DNA of 64,000 nt from Campylorhamphus procurvoides (lineage: Eukaryota; Chordata; Aves; Passeriformes; Dendrocolaptidae), in assembly GCA_013396655.1 (NCBI GenBank), contig WBMV01009266.1, positions 452,107 through 516,106 on the forward strand, in the 5' to 3' direction. Positions 47,801 through 60,665 of the stretch are shown piece by piece. Made by a program: the position numbers and the translations under genes. The first letter of the stretch is position 1, and every line of letters starts with the position of its first letter. The notes under the pieces are model-generated. The model ran no database searches. It was not told the DNA's origin and saw only the letters and a program-made list of their open reading frames with translations.

Positions 47801-50497
47801 TAAGCACAAGTTCTGTCTCTCATCCTAGCAGTTACAGTTTGAAATGTTGCACACTCAGTGTCTTGGCACTTTTATACATCTAGACCTTGCAAAACATTTT
47901 TAATAATGATTGATTTTGTGGAAATTTTATAAAATTGCCTTTTTAAAACACTGACAGACTTCCAAAACCTTAAAGTTCTTCTTTCACGATATTTTTGGAT
48001 GTTTCATCTTAGCACAGTGAGAAATCTGATTTGTTTTTCATTAGCTCATTTACTGAACTTAACCAAAGGAATGCAATTTTTTTATCTTTCCTATGTGTAC
48101 TAAATGAACTCATGAATGTACCTACAAACAGAAATGTTCAAGGGAGGAACAAGAGAAGGTGATTTATTGGAGGAAACAGGCTTTTACATTTAGCTTTCTT
48201 TTTTATTACTGATGTATTGTAGGAAATCTACCCTTCTTAGACTCCCTCCATTGTCAGTCAAGCAAGATTTTTCCTGAAGGTGTTTCTGAGAGGCCATTTG
48301 GCTTGTATGTCTTGAGTCACATTTTGGCAGTGGCACTGTGCGTGTCCCACCCATAACCCTCAGAGTGCTTGAGCTGGGTTTTAAGGAGGGTTAAAGGGGC
48401 CACATGGCATCTATATGTATCTGACAGCCTAAAAAAAAGAGCAACTTTCCCCATTTTCTCCTGTTACTCACTGAGCAGAGAGGATAGTAACGCAGGTTTC
48501 ACCTTTCTGCTGTCTCTCAGACATACATGGTTTTCCCTCTTTCTACAAATAAAGTGGTTAAGTTAAAGAACAGCCCCAGAATGGAGTCAAGGATGCAATT
48601 CTAATGACTTTTGTGGTCAGTTTTGCACTGGCATTGGAAGGGAGTTGGCTCTGGAACTGAGTTTTTTTGGGTGTTCTCACACTTGGGTTGTGATATGAGT
48701 TGAGGTAGATGCGGAAGTTAATGTCACTATATCTGGTGATAATCTTGGTTTTGAGTGATTTTGTTGATAAGAAATGGGTGTCTTTGGGTAACCTTTGAAC
48801 AGGCTTTAGGTTAGGTTTCTGAAATATATTTAATGCTATCTTTGATGAAATTTTTAGAAAGAAAAACAGAATTGTGTGTTCAGAACAGTAATTTCACAAA
48901 TGGTTATTACAAGCTGGGTTTTGAACTGATTGGTCTCTGGCTTGTCTGGATGCTGCTTGGCAAATACAGTCCAAAATTTTATCTTCTGGAGTGGTAAAGA
49001 AAAGCATTCATATCAACAGAAGCTGGAAAGACATATTTGACCTGAAAGACTGAATATCTTCTGATAGTGAACTTCATTACTTGCATTTCATTACTTGCAT
49101 TGTTGTAAATGAAAAAAAGTCCACTTTGGTGGGGGGTAACAGACTCATTGCTTTATGTATTGTGGGTATGGCTCACCTTGTCCCTTAATGGTCTAAAGCT
49201 AAGGCATCAAAGCTCACTTTGTAGTCTATGAAAAGAGGTAGGTACGCAGCTTCAGAAGAAAATTTGTTCTGCTTGTTTTAGGACAAGATAAATGGTCCTG
49301 CTGATGCCCCATTTCTTCTCTCTGGTGTACCGTGTGATTCATGTAAACTGAAGTTCAAATCATCTCAGTGAGAAGACTGCAGCTGAACTAGCCTCTCAAT
49401 TCCTTTTGCAATCCATGGAGAACAGACGTATTTTGGGCATGATTCATCCTATCTATTTGAGATACCTATTCCAGAGTTAGATGTCTGAATGAGATCCAGT
49501 CATGAGGACTAGCTCAGGTGAAGGCACTGACTTTAGGCTTTGACTTTCTTAAATAGCTGATTTTTTTCCAATTGAATATAGGAGAACTCAGCTTGATCTT
49601 CTTGTAAATAGAAACAAAGATCACAAAGATACACCTAATCTGAGAACTAAGAAAATACAATGTTGGCCTGAGTGTGGATCATTTGCCAGAACAGCCTCAG
49701 CCCATACTACAAATATTTTTTAGTCTTTTGGTAAGTAGGATGAGCTGGGCTGCTACATTTTTATAATGTCAAAACCTTTTTTGGGGGAAAAAAAAAAGAA
49801 AAAGGAAGTGAATTTTTCCAAATTAGTGTTGAAGTGGTAATATAATTAGTGTCTTATTACCACACAGAAATTAATTTTATGGCAATTACAGGAAATATAT
49901 CACATATCTTCAGTGGCAGACCACCCTTTAATCATAAATCCAGCTTCCTTCTGGACTACCTGGTAAAACTAGGAAGATATTTCTTTCTGGTAAGGTAGGC
50001 TGGAAACACATGGCATCAGTGCTCAAGATGAAATATGTCTGTTTGCCTTGGTAGAAAAATGTGCATTTTATTGTTTGGGGTTTTTTTTTATAATTTTTAT
50101 TTTATTCTGTTTTATGAATTAAAAAAAACAATGTGAGTTTGTTGGGGGGGTTAGAGTTTTGGTTTTATTATTGATTTATTTTGTGTATGTGTGTGAAAAC
50201 CTTATAGCTGCAAAAGTATATTTCCTCCAAGCTAAATTTTTGTGATGTGGAAAACACTGTAGGAGCTCTCTGGCTTCTCTCTGCTTGGGATATATCTGCT
50301 CCTGACCGTACAGGAGATTCTTTGGCTCAGAAGTTCATATTTCAAGAACCTGACAGACTTTTCCAGCACCAGACCCTTTTCTGATGAAGGGATTCATTTA
50401 CACAGTTTTGAGGGAGGTGTATCACCTCTGGTAATAGTGCTGGATTTTTGGAAGAAATCCAATACATTTTTCTCAAAGTACTTGAACATGCATTCAC
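44852..50497. other. long gene-free stretch
   Basis: About 5.6 kb of unique AT-rich DNA without a recognised CR1, SINE or LTR. A 149-codon plus-strand open frame (45561-46010) is rich in F, C, S and Y from T-rich sequence and has no domain that I recognise. Other frames are under 95 codons. Confidence 0.5.
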
Positions 50498-50563
50498 CTC
50501 TGTTTTTGTTTCCTGTAAGTCTGGTTGCAGATGAGGCCTCTTCCCTCTCCTTTGATTGCAGGA
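50498..50563 (-). CDS. weak candidate micro-exon, unidentified
   Basis: On the minus strand GGGACAAGTCCTTTCAG is a good acceptor, and ACAGAG|GTGAATG a fair donor 66 bases later. All three frames are open through the segment and its length is a multiple of three. No neighbouring exon is found. The signal could be chance. Confidence 0.15.
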
Positions 50564-51525
50564 CTGAAAGGACTTGTCCCATATGCAAACAAAGAGGAAA
50601 ACTTCCTTCACAGCAATATTTGTAAATATGACTGCTCCATTTGCATCTATACAGACACATAGCCAAATCATAATTTTATTATTTGTTTTTAGAATCCTAA
50701 TGTGATGGCTAAAACAGCTATTTGTTTTCTCAAGTGGTTGTAATTTACCCCCTTCAATGATATCAGCCAAGCATCACCCTTTAAACTGGCAATAGAAAAG
50801 GGAGTTGCTTGGGATGTGTACATGTACAGCTAAGAAACTCTTGTCTTAAAAATGCACACAGAAGCAAAACTTGTAATATTCCTTTCAACATCCTTGTCCT
50901 GTGGCCCAGATCAGTGAGCACAATTAAGGATTTAATCTCACCACAAGGAAATCGTGTATCTACAATGGTCAACTGAGGTTAGACCCTTTATGATCTTCTC
51001 TTATTTTCATATATCTGCATTGTTTTTCCTCTAGAAATATGTTCATTTGAATGTTTTAGTAAATCTTTTCTTTGGCAGAAGTCCCCCAAATAATCTGTCA
51101 ATAGATAAATTAGTCTCATGTTGCCTTCAAAAAGATAAGGGTGTTACCTCACTTCAGAACTGGAGATATCAAAGTATGGAAATGTCAAGTGACTTATCAG
51201 GTTGCCTAACAGGAATTTTATAGATTTATGAAAGATTTTGGAAGACTAGACTTTCATGTCAATTCTTTGTCCTTGAAGATTTAAGCTGATCTTTTGGGTT
51301 ACTAAAAGTTACATTTAAATGACATGGTTTTCTAGATCTGTTGAAAATCTGCAGAACACAAAGTCAATATGTAAAGCATGATCTTGGCCAATCTTACAGC
51401 CTAAAATATGAAAAGAACACAACAAAGCAAACACAGAGCGACATGTCAGAATTAACTTCCAGTGTCATGTGCACAATAGTATACAGTATCACTGCAGTTA
51501 AAACTGCTGTTATATGTGCATATAA

Positions 51526-51542
51526 ATATATATATATATATA
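51526..51542. repeat. (TA)n repeat
   Basis: Alternating TA over about 17 bases within ATAAATATATATATATATAT. Confidence 0.85.
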
Positions 51543-54089
51543 AAATGGAAATTACATTCTGACATTATAGTGACATCTAACCAATGATACTGTTTGACTT
51601 TGGATGGGGGAGCTGCACAGGGGAGCTGTGTCATCCTGACCACAGCAAATCCATGACTGCTAATGTTTGTGAAATTTTCAGAGCAGAGGATTTCCCAGAA
51701 TGATTTAACTATAGTAAGGAATTACAAAGTAGGAAGTGAAGCTGGTTGTCACTGAAACCATCTTGGCCCTCTTGAATTCAATAGCTATTTTACTAATGGT
51801 TTCACTGTAGGGAAGAAATTCAACTCTAGGATGTTTTGGAAAAGAGAGTCACTAGAGGTTGGAGGAAAGAAATCAAAGAAAGAATGTGGATACAGGAGGT
51901 AGAAAAGTTAAAAGGGAACATAAGTGGAGGTCTGTAGGGAAGTGAGTACCCCAACCTTGTTTTAAACAATAAAGTCATTTCTCTTACTCATAGTTGGAGA
52001 GAGGAGCTTTTAGAGTGCCAGCAGCACTGTAGTTCCCTAAACCATGAGGCCAATAAAAAAAAAAAGAATTAAAATTTTTTATTTCTTGTATTTTCATTAT
52101 TTGGAAGGGGAGTGAAAAGGGGATTTATTCATGACTCTAATGCTTGGATCTGGCAATCATGCTGCAGGGCTGGGGCACAGAATTTGCATTACAGATGCTT
52201 ATTCTCATGGGAAACCTGCTGAGTACTGAACTCCTTTCAGAGGTCCTCTTAGCGTTTGATAATTCATCCAACACAGCCAGAACAACCACCAAATTCTTTA
52301 AACCTTCACTAAGTTTGTGTATCCTTCATGATCCATGCTTTTTGTAAATTTTTGATCTCTGTTTTAAACTGGACAGCTCCAAAACCTGATATCACAGGTC
52401 TGGCCAGAACACATAAAGCTTAAGGTCACTTTGTGTGATACCTTGCATCACTGACATCAAATATGAAAGGCAAATTACCTTCTTCTCATTATGCCTCCTC
52501 CTGATTTCTAAGAGTTGTTGTGGTCACTCACTAAAGCACCAGATTCCCTGCCTTTCCCTGTCTCAGCTCCAGGTTATACAAAACACCCTCTCCATTTTCC
52601 GTGGGGTTCGTTTGTCTGGTTTTTTTTTCTTTATTTCTTTTGAATTATTATTTTATTTTGACTTTCACCTATTTATTTTCACTAGGTATCCCTTTTCTTT
52701 GTTGCAGAAATTACCTGATTATCTGTTCTTTTCAGCTTATAGGGTCAACTCCAAAGCCCATTTGAGTCAATAGTTTCTTTCCTCTGACATCAGTGAGCTC
52801 TGGATGAGGCCCAAAATGAACATGAGTTAGCTTGGTTTGATAGAATGGGTATTAACTATACTGATTGCTACTAGAAAAAAAATTATGAGACTCTCACTCT
52901 AAGAGCCAACCACAATAATTTTAATTATACAAAAGGAAGTATTTCTTGTGTAAAAACATTCCAACTACTTCCATTTCTTTTAAGCTACTTCAAAAGTGGG
53001 CAGAACTACAAAGTATTATTGAAAACTCAGGATGGGGTGGAGGGGTATTTCCCTTCCTCTGAAATTCCTCCCCCATATATGCATACTGCTAAACCATCCC
53101 TGGCAGGGATTACTTTCATCTCCAGCTCATGAAGAAACTTCTGAAAGGTTGTTTTGCTTTTGTCCTTGGAATACACCACATTGTGCAAAATGGCATGTGA
53201 AACTCTCTCTTGAAGAAGGAGCTCAAACAGCTCCCGCCATGTGCCTTCCCTCTCCTTCCTTTGCCAGTATCAAAGTTCCTGTTGTGCAGGATATAATATG
53301 GAATACGTGCACCTCTGTTCAAGCATTTCAAAATGAGCACCCCACTGAAGATCATCAAGCCACTGAGGATATACGCAAACCTGCTCAATTGCATATCCTG
53401 CTTATCAGGTGAGTAGCTACAGTAAATTTATCCTTCATCTATGTGTAGCTATGCCAGTACTTTGTATTGAAAGTTTGTGTCTTCTGGGAACCTGAACAGC
53501 TTAGTGTCAATAACCATACTGGTTTGGGCTGAAGGACTGTGTTTCAACACAAGAGAAATGAAGAGGGATAATTTTCCTCTATCAGCCAAGCTAAGTGTTT
53601 CTGTCAGTACTAAGAGCTACACAACCTTTTGTTTGAACAGAGGTTCAGATTACTCATACTCAATTTTGGTAATGACTGACATACCCTCCAACAGATCATG
53701 CAGTGTGTAATACTGCAAATCCCTGACTGGGTTCCCTTCCTGCACGATGGTGCTCCTGCTTTAGGCTGTAAGCCTGATTAGGGATTGCTTTTTCATTCAG
53801 GAACTGCTTCTATTTGTCATGGTCAGACTCGAGTCTCAGCTAGATCTCTGAAAGCTTCTCTTCCTTTTCATCTCACTTGCTACTCTCATGGCAATGCAAG
53901 GTGAAAGGGAAAGCAGGAAGGAATGTTTTTCTCCTCCCGCATCTACCTGCCTTTGTTAGGGTGCATTTACAGAGAGAGCAGGAATAGTTATGGTATTGAG
54001 GAGTATTCTCTCAAGATGTTTGGCTCAACATCTCTCAGCACCGAAACAGATTCTATTCCATGGAGTGCAGAAATTCCCATTGAATGGGG

Positions 54090-54090
54090 N
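54090..54090. other. single ambiguous base (N)
   Basis: One N in GAATGGGGNAAAAAATATA, between a G4 run and an A6 run. It is probably an unresolved homopolymer junction or a heterozygous site and not an assembly gap, because sequence continues normally on both sides. Confidence 0.95.
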
Positions 54091-57000
54091 AAAAAATATA
54101 AATCAACAAATCTGCTTAGGTTCTATGAAGAGAATCCTACTCCTTTGTACTCCCACAGACCCAGAACAGGGCATCTGCCTTATCTTTCATATGCTAATTT
54201 CAAAGGATTTGACAGAATTTAAGCAAAGGAACATCGCCATGTCCTGGGAGGCAGGCAAGTCTGGGGATGGGGGGATTATCTCAATCTCTCCCCCATAACC
54301 TTGCACCATGGGACTCCTTCACTCCTTCTTGTTAGCAGAAGAAACAAACCCTAAGCAAGGTGAGCACACACCCTCTCCACTGTTCTCTTTCACTTCCAAA
54401 TGAAGTTCAACTCTGGAGGCTGCAAGAGATGGGGAAACGGCAGCCATGACGTGATAAAGGCAGCTGAAAGAGGTTAAAGTGTTGGTAGGAAAGCTGGAAG
54501 AAGCAGCAAGAGCTTGAGCTAAAATAGCTGCACCACGAGACTGATAAATACTCCCTCTGTCTTCTCTCTGGTGAAACTAGAGAGGCATCAACATGGGCTT
54601 GCATGAAGGGAAACAGGCTGCTCTGAACGAGTGCAGGATTATACTGCTGCAGCTCTGGAGTCAGACATTTAACACAGATAAGAACAGAAGAGCCCTGGGA
54701 CTTCTTAAGGTAACACAGGAAGAGGGAAAAACACAACCTGAACACCTTGACTCTTATGATGCTGCTAGATGTGACTATGCCTGCCAAAACAAATGGAGGG
54801 TTCTGACCTTTTAAATATATTCTGCCATAAAGATAATATTTTCTACAGATAAGAGTGCCATATACATTATATATGAAGCTAGAACCATCAGTAGTCTATT
54901 CATGCTTTCCTTCCTCTTCTCTATGTGAGACAACTCTAAGAAAACAACCTTATAAATGAAAATTAAAAGAGATATAAGGAGAGGACCCACATAATACAAG
55001 CACAGAGGTACTGGTTCAGGGAAAGGTTTTACCCCCAAGAAGCAGCTAGTGCCTCACTTTCCATCAAAAAAACACTCCCACTTTACAGGCTTTTCAGGTT
55101 TAGCATTTGGGTTGTAACAAAGCTCCCTGCTGTTATCTTGTTTTGCCAAATGCCTGCACTGTAATAGAAGGAGAAATTCACACCAATGGGGATGGAGGGC
55201 AAGTATGGACTGAGTGGGGATGTTTTGTATAAGAAAAATAAATATAAACATTCTCAGAAGGGAAATATAGATAAGGGAATACATATTTTACGGAGGCCAA
55301 GCAGGTGAGCTTAGCTAGACTCAGGAGAGGGACTTTGCTCTTTCCTGTCTTGTGTTCAGTGTCTGCGTATGGGATGCCAGGAGGAGGATGATACAGCCCT
55401 AACTACCTGGAAATTCACTTGAAGCTGGATAGACTAACTCTGCAAGCTCAGGGGTGATTTTAATTTCCAATCAGATGTTTTGAGTATCAGATTCCCATAT
55501 AAACTCATGTATAAATAATATCTTCTCTGACCTAAGAGACTCTGCCAGCTCCAGTGGGCTCTGAGGTCTCCATTGCCCCCAGCACCCTTATTAACAGAAG
55601 TCTAGACAGAAGAAATTCACAGAAATTTCAAATGACATAATGGAATTTTTAAGTGACGTTCCTTGAAATAAACCAGGTCCCTGGCCTGTGCTTAGTCCCA
55701 GACTGTGCCTGGTAATTGTTGAGGAAAATGTTACCTGGCTCCAGACCTAAGCATTCACCTCCAAAGAGTTACCTAAGTTACCTCCTAAGAGTAGTGGCAC
55801 CTCACTCAATACAGCCTTTTAGGAATCAGACCACAAGTAAACTCCATTAAAACACAGGGCTGAGATTCACTGTGGAGTGAAGACACTAGCATTTAAGTGT
55901 TCTGATGTAGATGACCTGATATTGAGGATGTAGATGTTGATAACTGGATAACTGAATGGGATCCATGGAGCAAATCAATCAATGAAATGTTGGTGTCTAT
56001 TTTCAGGAGAAGTGACTACCCCTCTATGCTCCCTTGAGCATGCTAAAGGCCTGATCTGGTTGTCCACACAGGGGTGTCTAATTCCACTTGGAGTTGCCTG
56101 AAAACATCCCACCTGGTGTCCAGTTGTTACTACAGAAAAGAACTTGTCTTATGCATCCTTCTCATATCTGCCAAGTCAGTACTGTAAGGAATAACTTAAC
56201 ATACTTAACAGGACATATAGGACACTCAGGACCTTTAATTCATGTCTCAGTATGCTAAGGCTTCTCAAATGCAGTAAATGTCAATGTAGGAGCAGTTAAA
56301 TCCAACATATCTCCTGACCACGATGACAGACTAGATTCCCTGCACACTTGTAGCCACTTCATATGGAAATTTATCCGTGTACGCCTTGCCCTTGAACTGA
56401 AACCTTCCCTGCAGGCTGCTCTTCTTTGAAAGTCTCTAACCTGAGGGATCCATTCCCTATGGAGCCGTCTCCCTCCTGAAAAGGGAAGCAAGGGACCTCC
56501 TGTACAGGCTGCACATTCTTGGACGAGCAGAAGCATGGTCTTCCCACCTTCTTGTGATGGTCTTCTACTCAATTGGAGGGGGAAAAGCCCAAAACAAAGC
56601 AAAACTAAAAAAATCAAGATGTCTTGAATCAGGAAAAAGTAACTTACTGATTAGAGAGAGACAGAAAATATAATTCCTTGCAACACTAAGTCAATGTGCA
56701 CATTTGCCCTGGCTTGCAGCATGGTGATGGCAAAGAGTGAGAAGCTGAGCAGCAGAGGAGCTGTGAAGGTATGAAATGCAGGGAGGCAGTGTTGGGGTGT
56801 CTTGGTTTGCTGCCTGCTCATTTTGTGTGGGGTGGCACCCCATGGGCTTCCCACTTCTAGAGTGGCACCAGAGCAAGGACACTCGTTGCATCCTCACTCA
56901 AGCTCTAATGGGATGCCCAGGGCTGGAAGGGAGGAGGACATTTTCAGCAACTCCTCATTGTGGATATGCTTTAACCTAATGACTATTTTGATAAAATAGT

Positions 57001-58319
57001 CTAATTTCAGGAATGTTTTGGCAATACTGCTTTTTAATGTGTGCCAGTCCCTGTTTCTAGGAACCTGTTTCCCTGCTATGCTTGGGCATCTCCTCACAGC
57101 CTGAATAAAAGTCTCTGAGAGTCTCAGGTCAGGTGGCAAACAGAAATAGTAGCAATTTTAATACCTGAGCTTCCTCTGGCTCAGAGGGAGCAAGGGGCCA
57201 GCAACTGCAATAGAGCAAGTGGAAGCTTCCCCCTTCCCACCAGGAGCTGCAGTGCAGCAGATACTTTGCTGAGGCCATAAATAAACAGTGGGGCATCTTC
57301 CAGAAATCTGAGTGCACTGCACTGCCAGCATGACCCGGGGTTGTCCAGAGGAAAGCAAGAGATTCTCTTCTGTTGGTTTAGTGTCAGTATAGCCAGTAAA
57401 ACAACAGGATTTGCATGGAATTTTATACCATGTATTTGCTCATTTTACAGTAAAACAGGCCTTATTTGACATGGTGGGTGGAGTTTTTAAGTTCATGCAT
57501 AGGAAGAACCAATTTCTTCTGTTTATCTATAAGACCTCATACGGAATTTCCCAGGCTCTGCCTATTTTGGAATCCTTAAACAGACAGAGGGTCTTGACAT
57601 TAAGCCTGACGTAGAACCTGCTGGGTTCTTCTGTTATTTGGGTATGGTCTGTCACAGCAATGAATTCCTCCACTAGAGAAACACATGGATTACTATTCAT
57701 ACTCAGAGCTGATCGAGAAAAAAAAGGGATGCATATTTTCTTTTTGTATTTGTGTATAGGAAGTGAGAAAAAGGGTTTAATTTAGAATGGAAATTTTACT
57801 TAGCAAAGTAAATTTACATTATCTTTTTGAGGGAGGGGGAGAAGTTATAGAAATTATATAAATATTTTTCGTTTGAAAAGTTTCAGGCCAGTTCATATAT
57901 GGCTGGATAGTGGCTATCTCTTCTCTCACTGCCAGTAATACAGGTTATTGGAGTCACATCATGTGGATGGTTGTCCCAGGGTTAAGTAAGAGCATTGCTA
58001 GGAAAACTAACCTCCAAAATAATATCTGACCCTTACCCCGCACAACAGATTTTTCCCATCTTCTTTTCCCCTTTAAATACAAACCATACACTCATCCTTA
58101 GTGCAAGTAGCAGTGAGGCTTTGCAGTTTGCCCTGAAAGTCAGCAGACTTGGTCTAGCTCAGGGACAGAGATCAGACAACATTAGAAGCTAAAAAAAAAA
58201 TTTTGGCTTTACTTGCAACAATGCTTCACTGCTTAAGAAACATAGCCCTGATCTTGCAGGGAGACCCTTGCAGGCAGATTGCAGAACTCAAGGACTAAAT
58301 TAATATTTCAAATGAGCCA

Positions 58320-58693
58320 TACCCTTTCATTTTAATCAGAGTCTCATTTTAATTAACTTATTTTGCCAAGAATAAACAATACCTGAATAATGTTATAAAT
58401 TAGCCCCCCCTACACAACAATTTCAAAACTGTCAAGATACACAGGGGAAATATTCATTAGACACTTGAGGAAGTTCCCATATAGACTTTATGCCATGACC
58501 TTTTTCCCATTTCTTCTCTCCCTCTCCTTAGGTGTTTGAAAATTTTAAATCCCAGTAACAGTAAATTCCAGGTGTTCATTTCTGACAGGAGTAACAGCTT
58601 TGAACGCTGTGGAGGAAACCAAAGGAGAGAGGGAAAGATGGGGGAGAAAAACCCCCACACAACCAAGAAGAGAAAGAAAAACTTTTGCTTAGA
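58320..58693 (-). other. candidate 3' untranslated region of the exon at 58694-58758
   Basis: It follows the candidate stop codon on the minus strand. Two ATTAAA-type polyadenylation hexamers (TTTAAT on plus) lie at 58331-58336 and 58348-58353, about 340-360 bases past the stop. No repeat is inserted. The call depends on the exon being real. Confidence 0.25.
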
Positions 58694-58758
58694 TTAGGTC
58701 ACGAACCTCTTGGCACTGTCCACATTCTTCTCCAGCACCTTGGCTTCTTGCTTCATAT
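58694..58758 (-). CDS. candidate last coding exon of an unidentified gene
   Basis: On the minus strand an almost pure pyrimidine run, CTCTTTCTGTTCCTTTTCAG, ends at 58759. It is the best splice acceptor I saw in the window. The next 65 bases complete one split codon (xAT) and then encode MKQEAKVLEKNVDSAKRFVT and a TAA stop at 58696-58694. The peptide is charged, alpha-helical in character and looks like a real protein C-terminus. I do not recognise it. No convincing upstream exon is seen before 64000, so the rest of the gene would lie beyond the right edge or be in exons too short to spot. Confidence 0.5.
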
Positions 58759-58759
58759 C

Positions 58760-60414
58760 TGAAAAGGAACAGAAAGAGCACATAATCAGCCAACCCCGGT
58801 GCACTTTCACAATTTCTGTATAAAATTTCACTTAATGCAATTGTGGCGCCAGGGCTGGGCGTATGATGGTACCATTCAGAATATGTTTATATAACATGAC
58901 TGCATGCCACTGCGATCCTTTAAATTCTTTTCTAAGAGCTTTACTCACTCCAGGTTCGCTCATCCAAAACCCTTTATAATCTCAAATATCTCTGTTACTT
59001 TCTCCTTCGAGCAGCAGGACTGGAGACAGGGGGGAAGGGGAAAGGTGGAAAGAAGAGGGGAAACATGTAACTGATGTGCACACTGCTAAGAGTTTGGTCT
59101 TTCCCCCATTCCTGGGGTATTAAAAATATAATCTGTTTTAATGTAAAATCACTGGGATACAATGGCCTTTGTAGTGACTCTAAAATTATAGAGGTGGGAT
59201 TGAAGCTGCACTGGGAAATTCTTAAAAGTAGTTGCTTCATTTGTTCCCATTGCTGTGTGGATGTTTGGGGGTCTGGGGAGTTTGGGAGGGTTTGGTACTT
59301 CTGCATAAAAGTGTGGAGCAGCCAAGGGGCGCACAGAGAGTACAATGAAGTGGTGGCTTCTCATGGCTTCATGTAAATGGTATGTGCTTATCTTTTTCTA
59401 TTCACTGCTAACATGTCTCCTCCAGCCCCTACTTGTTTCTTCTGTGGCACCATTGTGCCCGTATCTGTGCTTGGAGAAATACCTGGAATCATATTGTCAC
59501 ATGTTCTTCTTTCAAGCCCTTTGTGATAATGTCCTTTTTCATGATGCACTGTGAATAAAAACACCCCTCGTGGCAGGGAGGTTGCTGAACTCCCAGTGTG
59601 TCAGACAAGAATGACATGACATCATTGCTTCTTTATTTTCCCTTTCTTCCTCCATTTTTACTGTCTTTGTCCATCTGGCGTGCCATAATGCAGTTTTCAG
59701 TGATATAGGTGGGGCTAAACCATTGCATTACAACTTGGATAGTAAAAAAAGACATGTCAAGTAGATTTTTCTTAGGGAAAACTGCTCCTTATAAAGGAAT
59801 TTTTTAATAAATATTCTCTTCCAAGCCTACTAATAGGATGTTTAAATGCATATTCCAGCTTTTGACTCAGCTAGCATAATTTCTTCACAGTTTGCTTTAA
59901 AGCAATATTATTGCCAGACATGGAAATAAGCGTGTCTGTTTCCAGCAAGAACAATGAAGGCCTTTCATTTGGATGGTACAGTGCTTCGTCATTTTAACCT
60001 GGGCTTGGGGATTAAGGCTTGCAGTTTCTCATCATATGTCAAAAAATACATTAGGCAAGTGAAATATATTACACTGTAGGGTATGTTACTTATTTGTATA
60101 AACAGTTCTTATAACAACAGCAGTTCTGTATAAATAAGAGTTTTGTAGGGGATGTTGCTGTTCTATGTTCTCCAAAAATTCATTGCTGAACAAGAAAATG
60201 CTTCCAACAGGTAGATGGGAATGTAATAATGGCACAGAAAAATAGTAAGCTAAGTCAGGATATAAAGTATTGTTCTTTCAGAGTGGTACTGGTTATTTCT
60301 ATGGAGGTATTGGTTCAGGGCAAAGGAAAAATCAATGCACTGTTAATTTAGCATATTGGGCCTCAGTTTACACACTAAAACAGGCTCACTGCTCTTGAGG
60401 AATGATAAATTTAA
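58760..60414. other. intronic or intergenic DNA with a possible conserved block
   Basis: If the exon at 58694-58758 is real, this is its last intron. At 59820-60010 the sequence has a conserved-element texture (TTTAAATGCATATTCC, TTTTGACTCAGCTAGCATAA, GGCCTTTCATTTGGATGG). A pyrimidine run with CTGTCTCCAG near 59018-59027 on the minus strand is acceptor-like, but the short frame after it (SCCSKEKVTEIFEIIKGFG then stop) has no clear donor. Confidence 0.35.
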
Positions 60415-60665
60415 GAATCATAGAATCACAGAACGGTTTGGGTTGGAAGGGACCTTAAAGAGCAAGCAGTACCACTCCCCTGCCTTGGGCAGGGACACCT
60501 TCCACCTTCCAACCTGGCCTTGAACACTTCCAAGGATGAGCCATTCTGGACTTCTTGGACAACCTGTTTTAGGCCCTCACCACTCTCACAGGGGAGATTT
60601 TCTTCCTAATATCTAATCTATACCCATCCTCTTTCAGTTTAAACCTTTCCCCCTTGATCTAGCAA
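60415..60665 (-). mobile_element. CR1 LINE 3'-end fragment
   Basis: The plus strand reads GAATCATAGAATCACAGAAC, GGTTTGGGTTGGAAGGGACC, TTAAAGAGC, then the 'cttgggcagggacaccttcc' and 'cctggccttgaacacttcca' segments and 'tcttcctaatatctaatcta'. It is a well-preserved minus-strand CR1 of about 250 bp, among the youngest in the window. Confidence 0.96.

Larger units (their letters stand above)
50564..58300. other. long gene-poor stretch
   Basis: About 7.7 kb with no recognised interspersed repeat. Open frames of 92-126 codons at 53.0-53.4, 53.9-54.2, 54.4-54.8 and 56.3-56.6 kb lack exon borders with agreeing phases or recognisable domains. The minus frame at 53394-53116 begins with a hydrophobic run (RFAYILSGLMIFSGVLIL) that resembles a membrane segment, but support stops there. 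A (TA)n run is at 51526-51542. Confidence 0.45.

Noticed and set aside
53116..53394. 92-codon minus-strand frame beginning with a membrane-like hydrophobic run
   Set aside because: It resembles a transmembrane segment, but the donor side is weak and the rest of the peptide does not look like any four-helix membrane family I know.
53923..54298. Two overlapping plus-strand frames containing the ambiguous base
   Set aside because: They compete with each other in different frames, have no borders or domain, and one residue is unknown.
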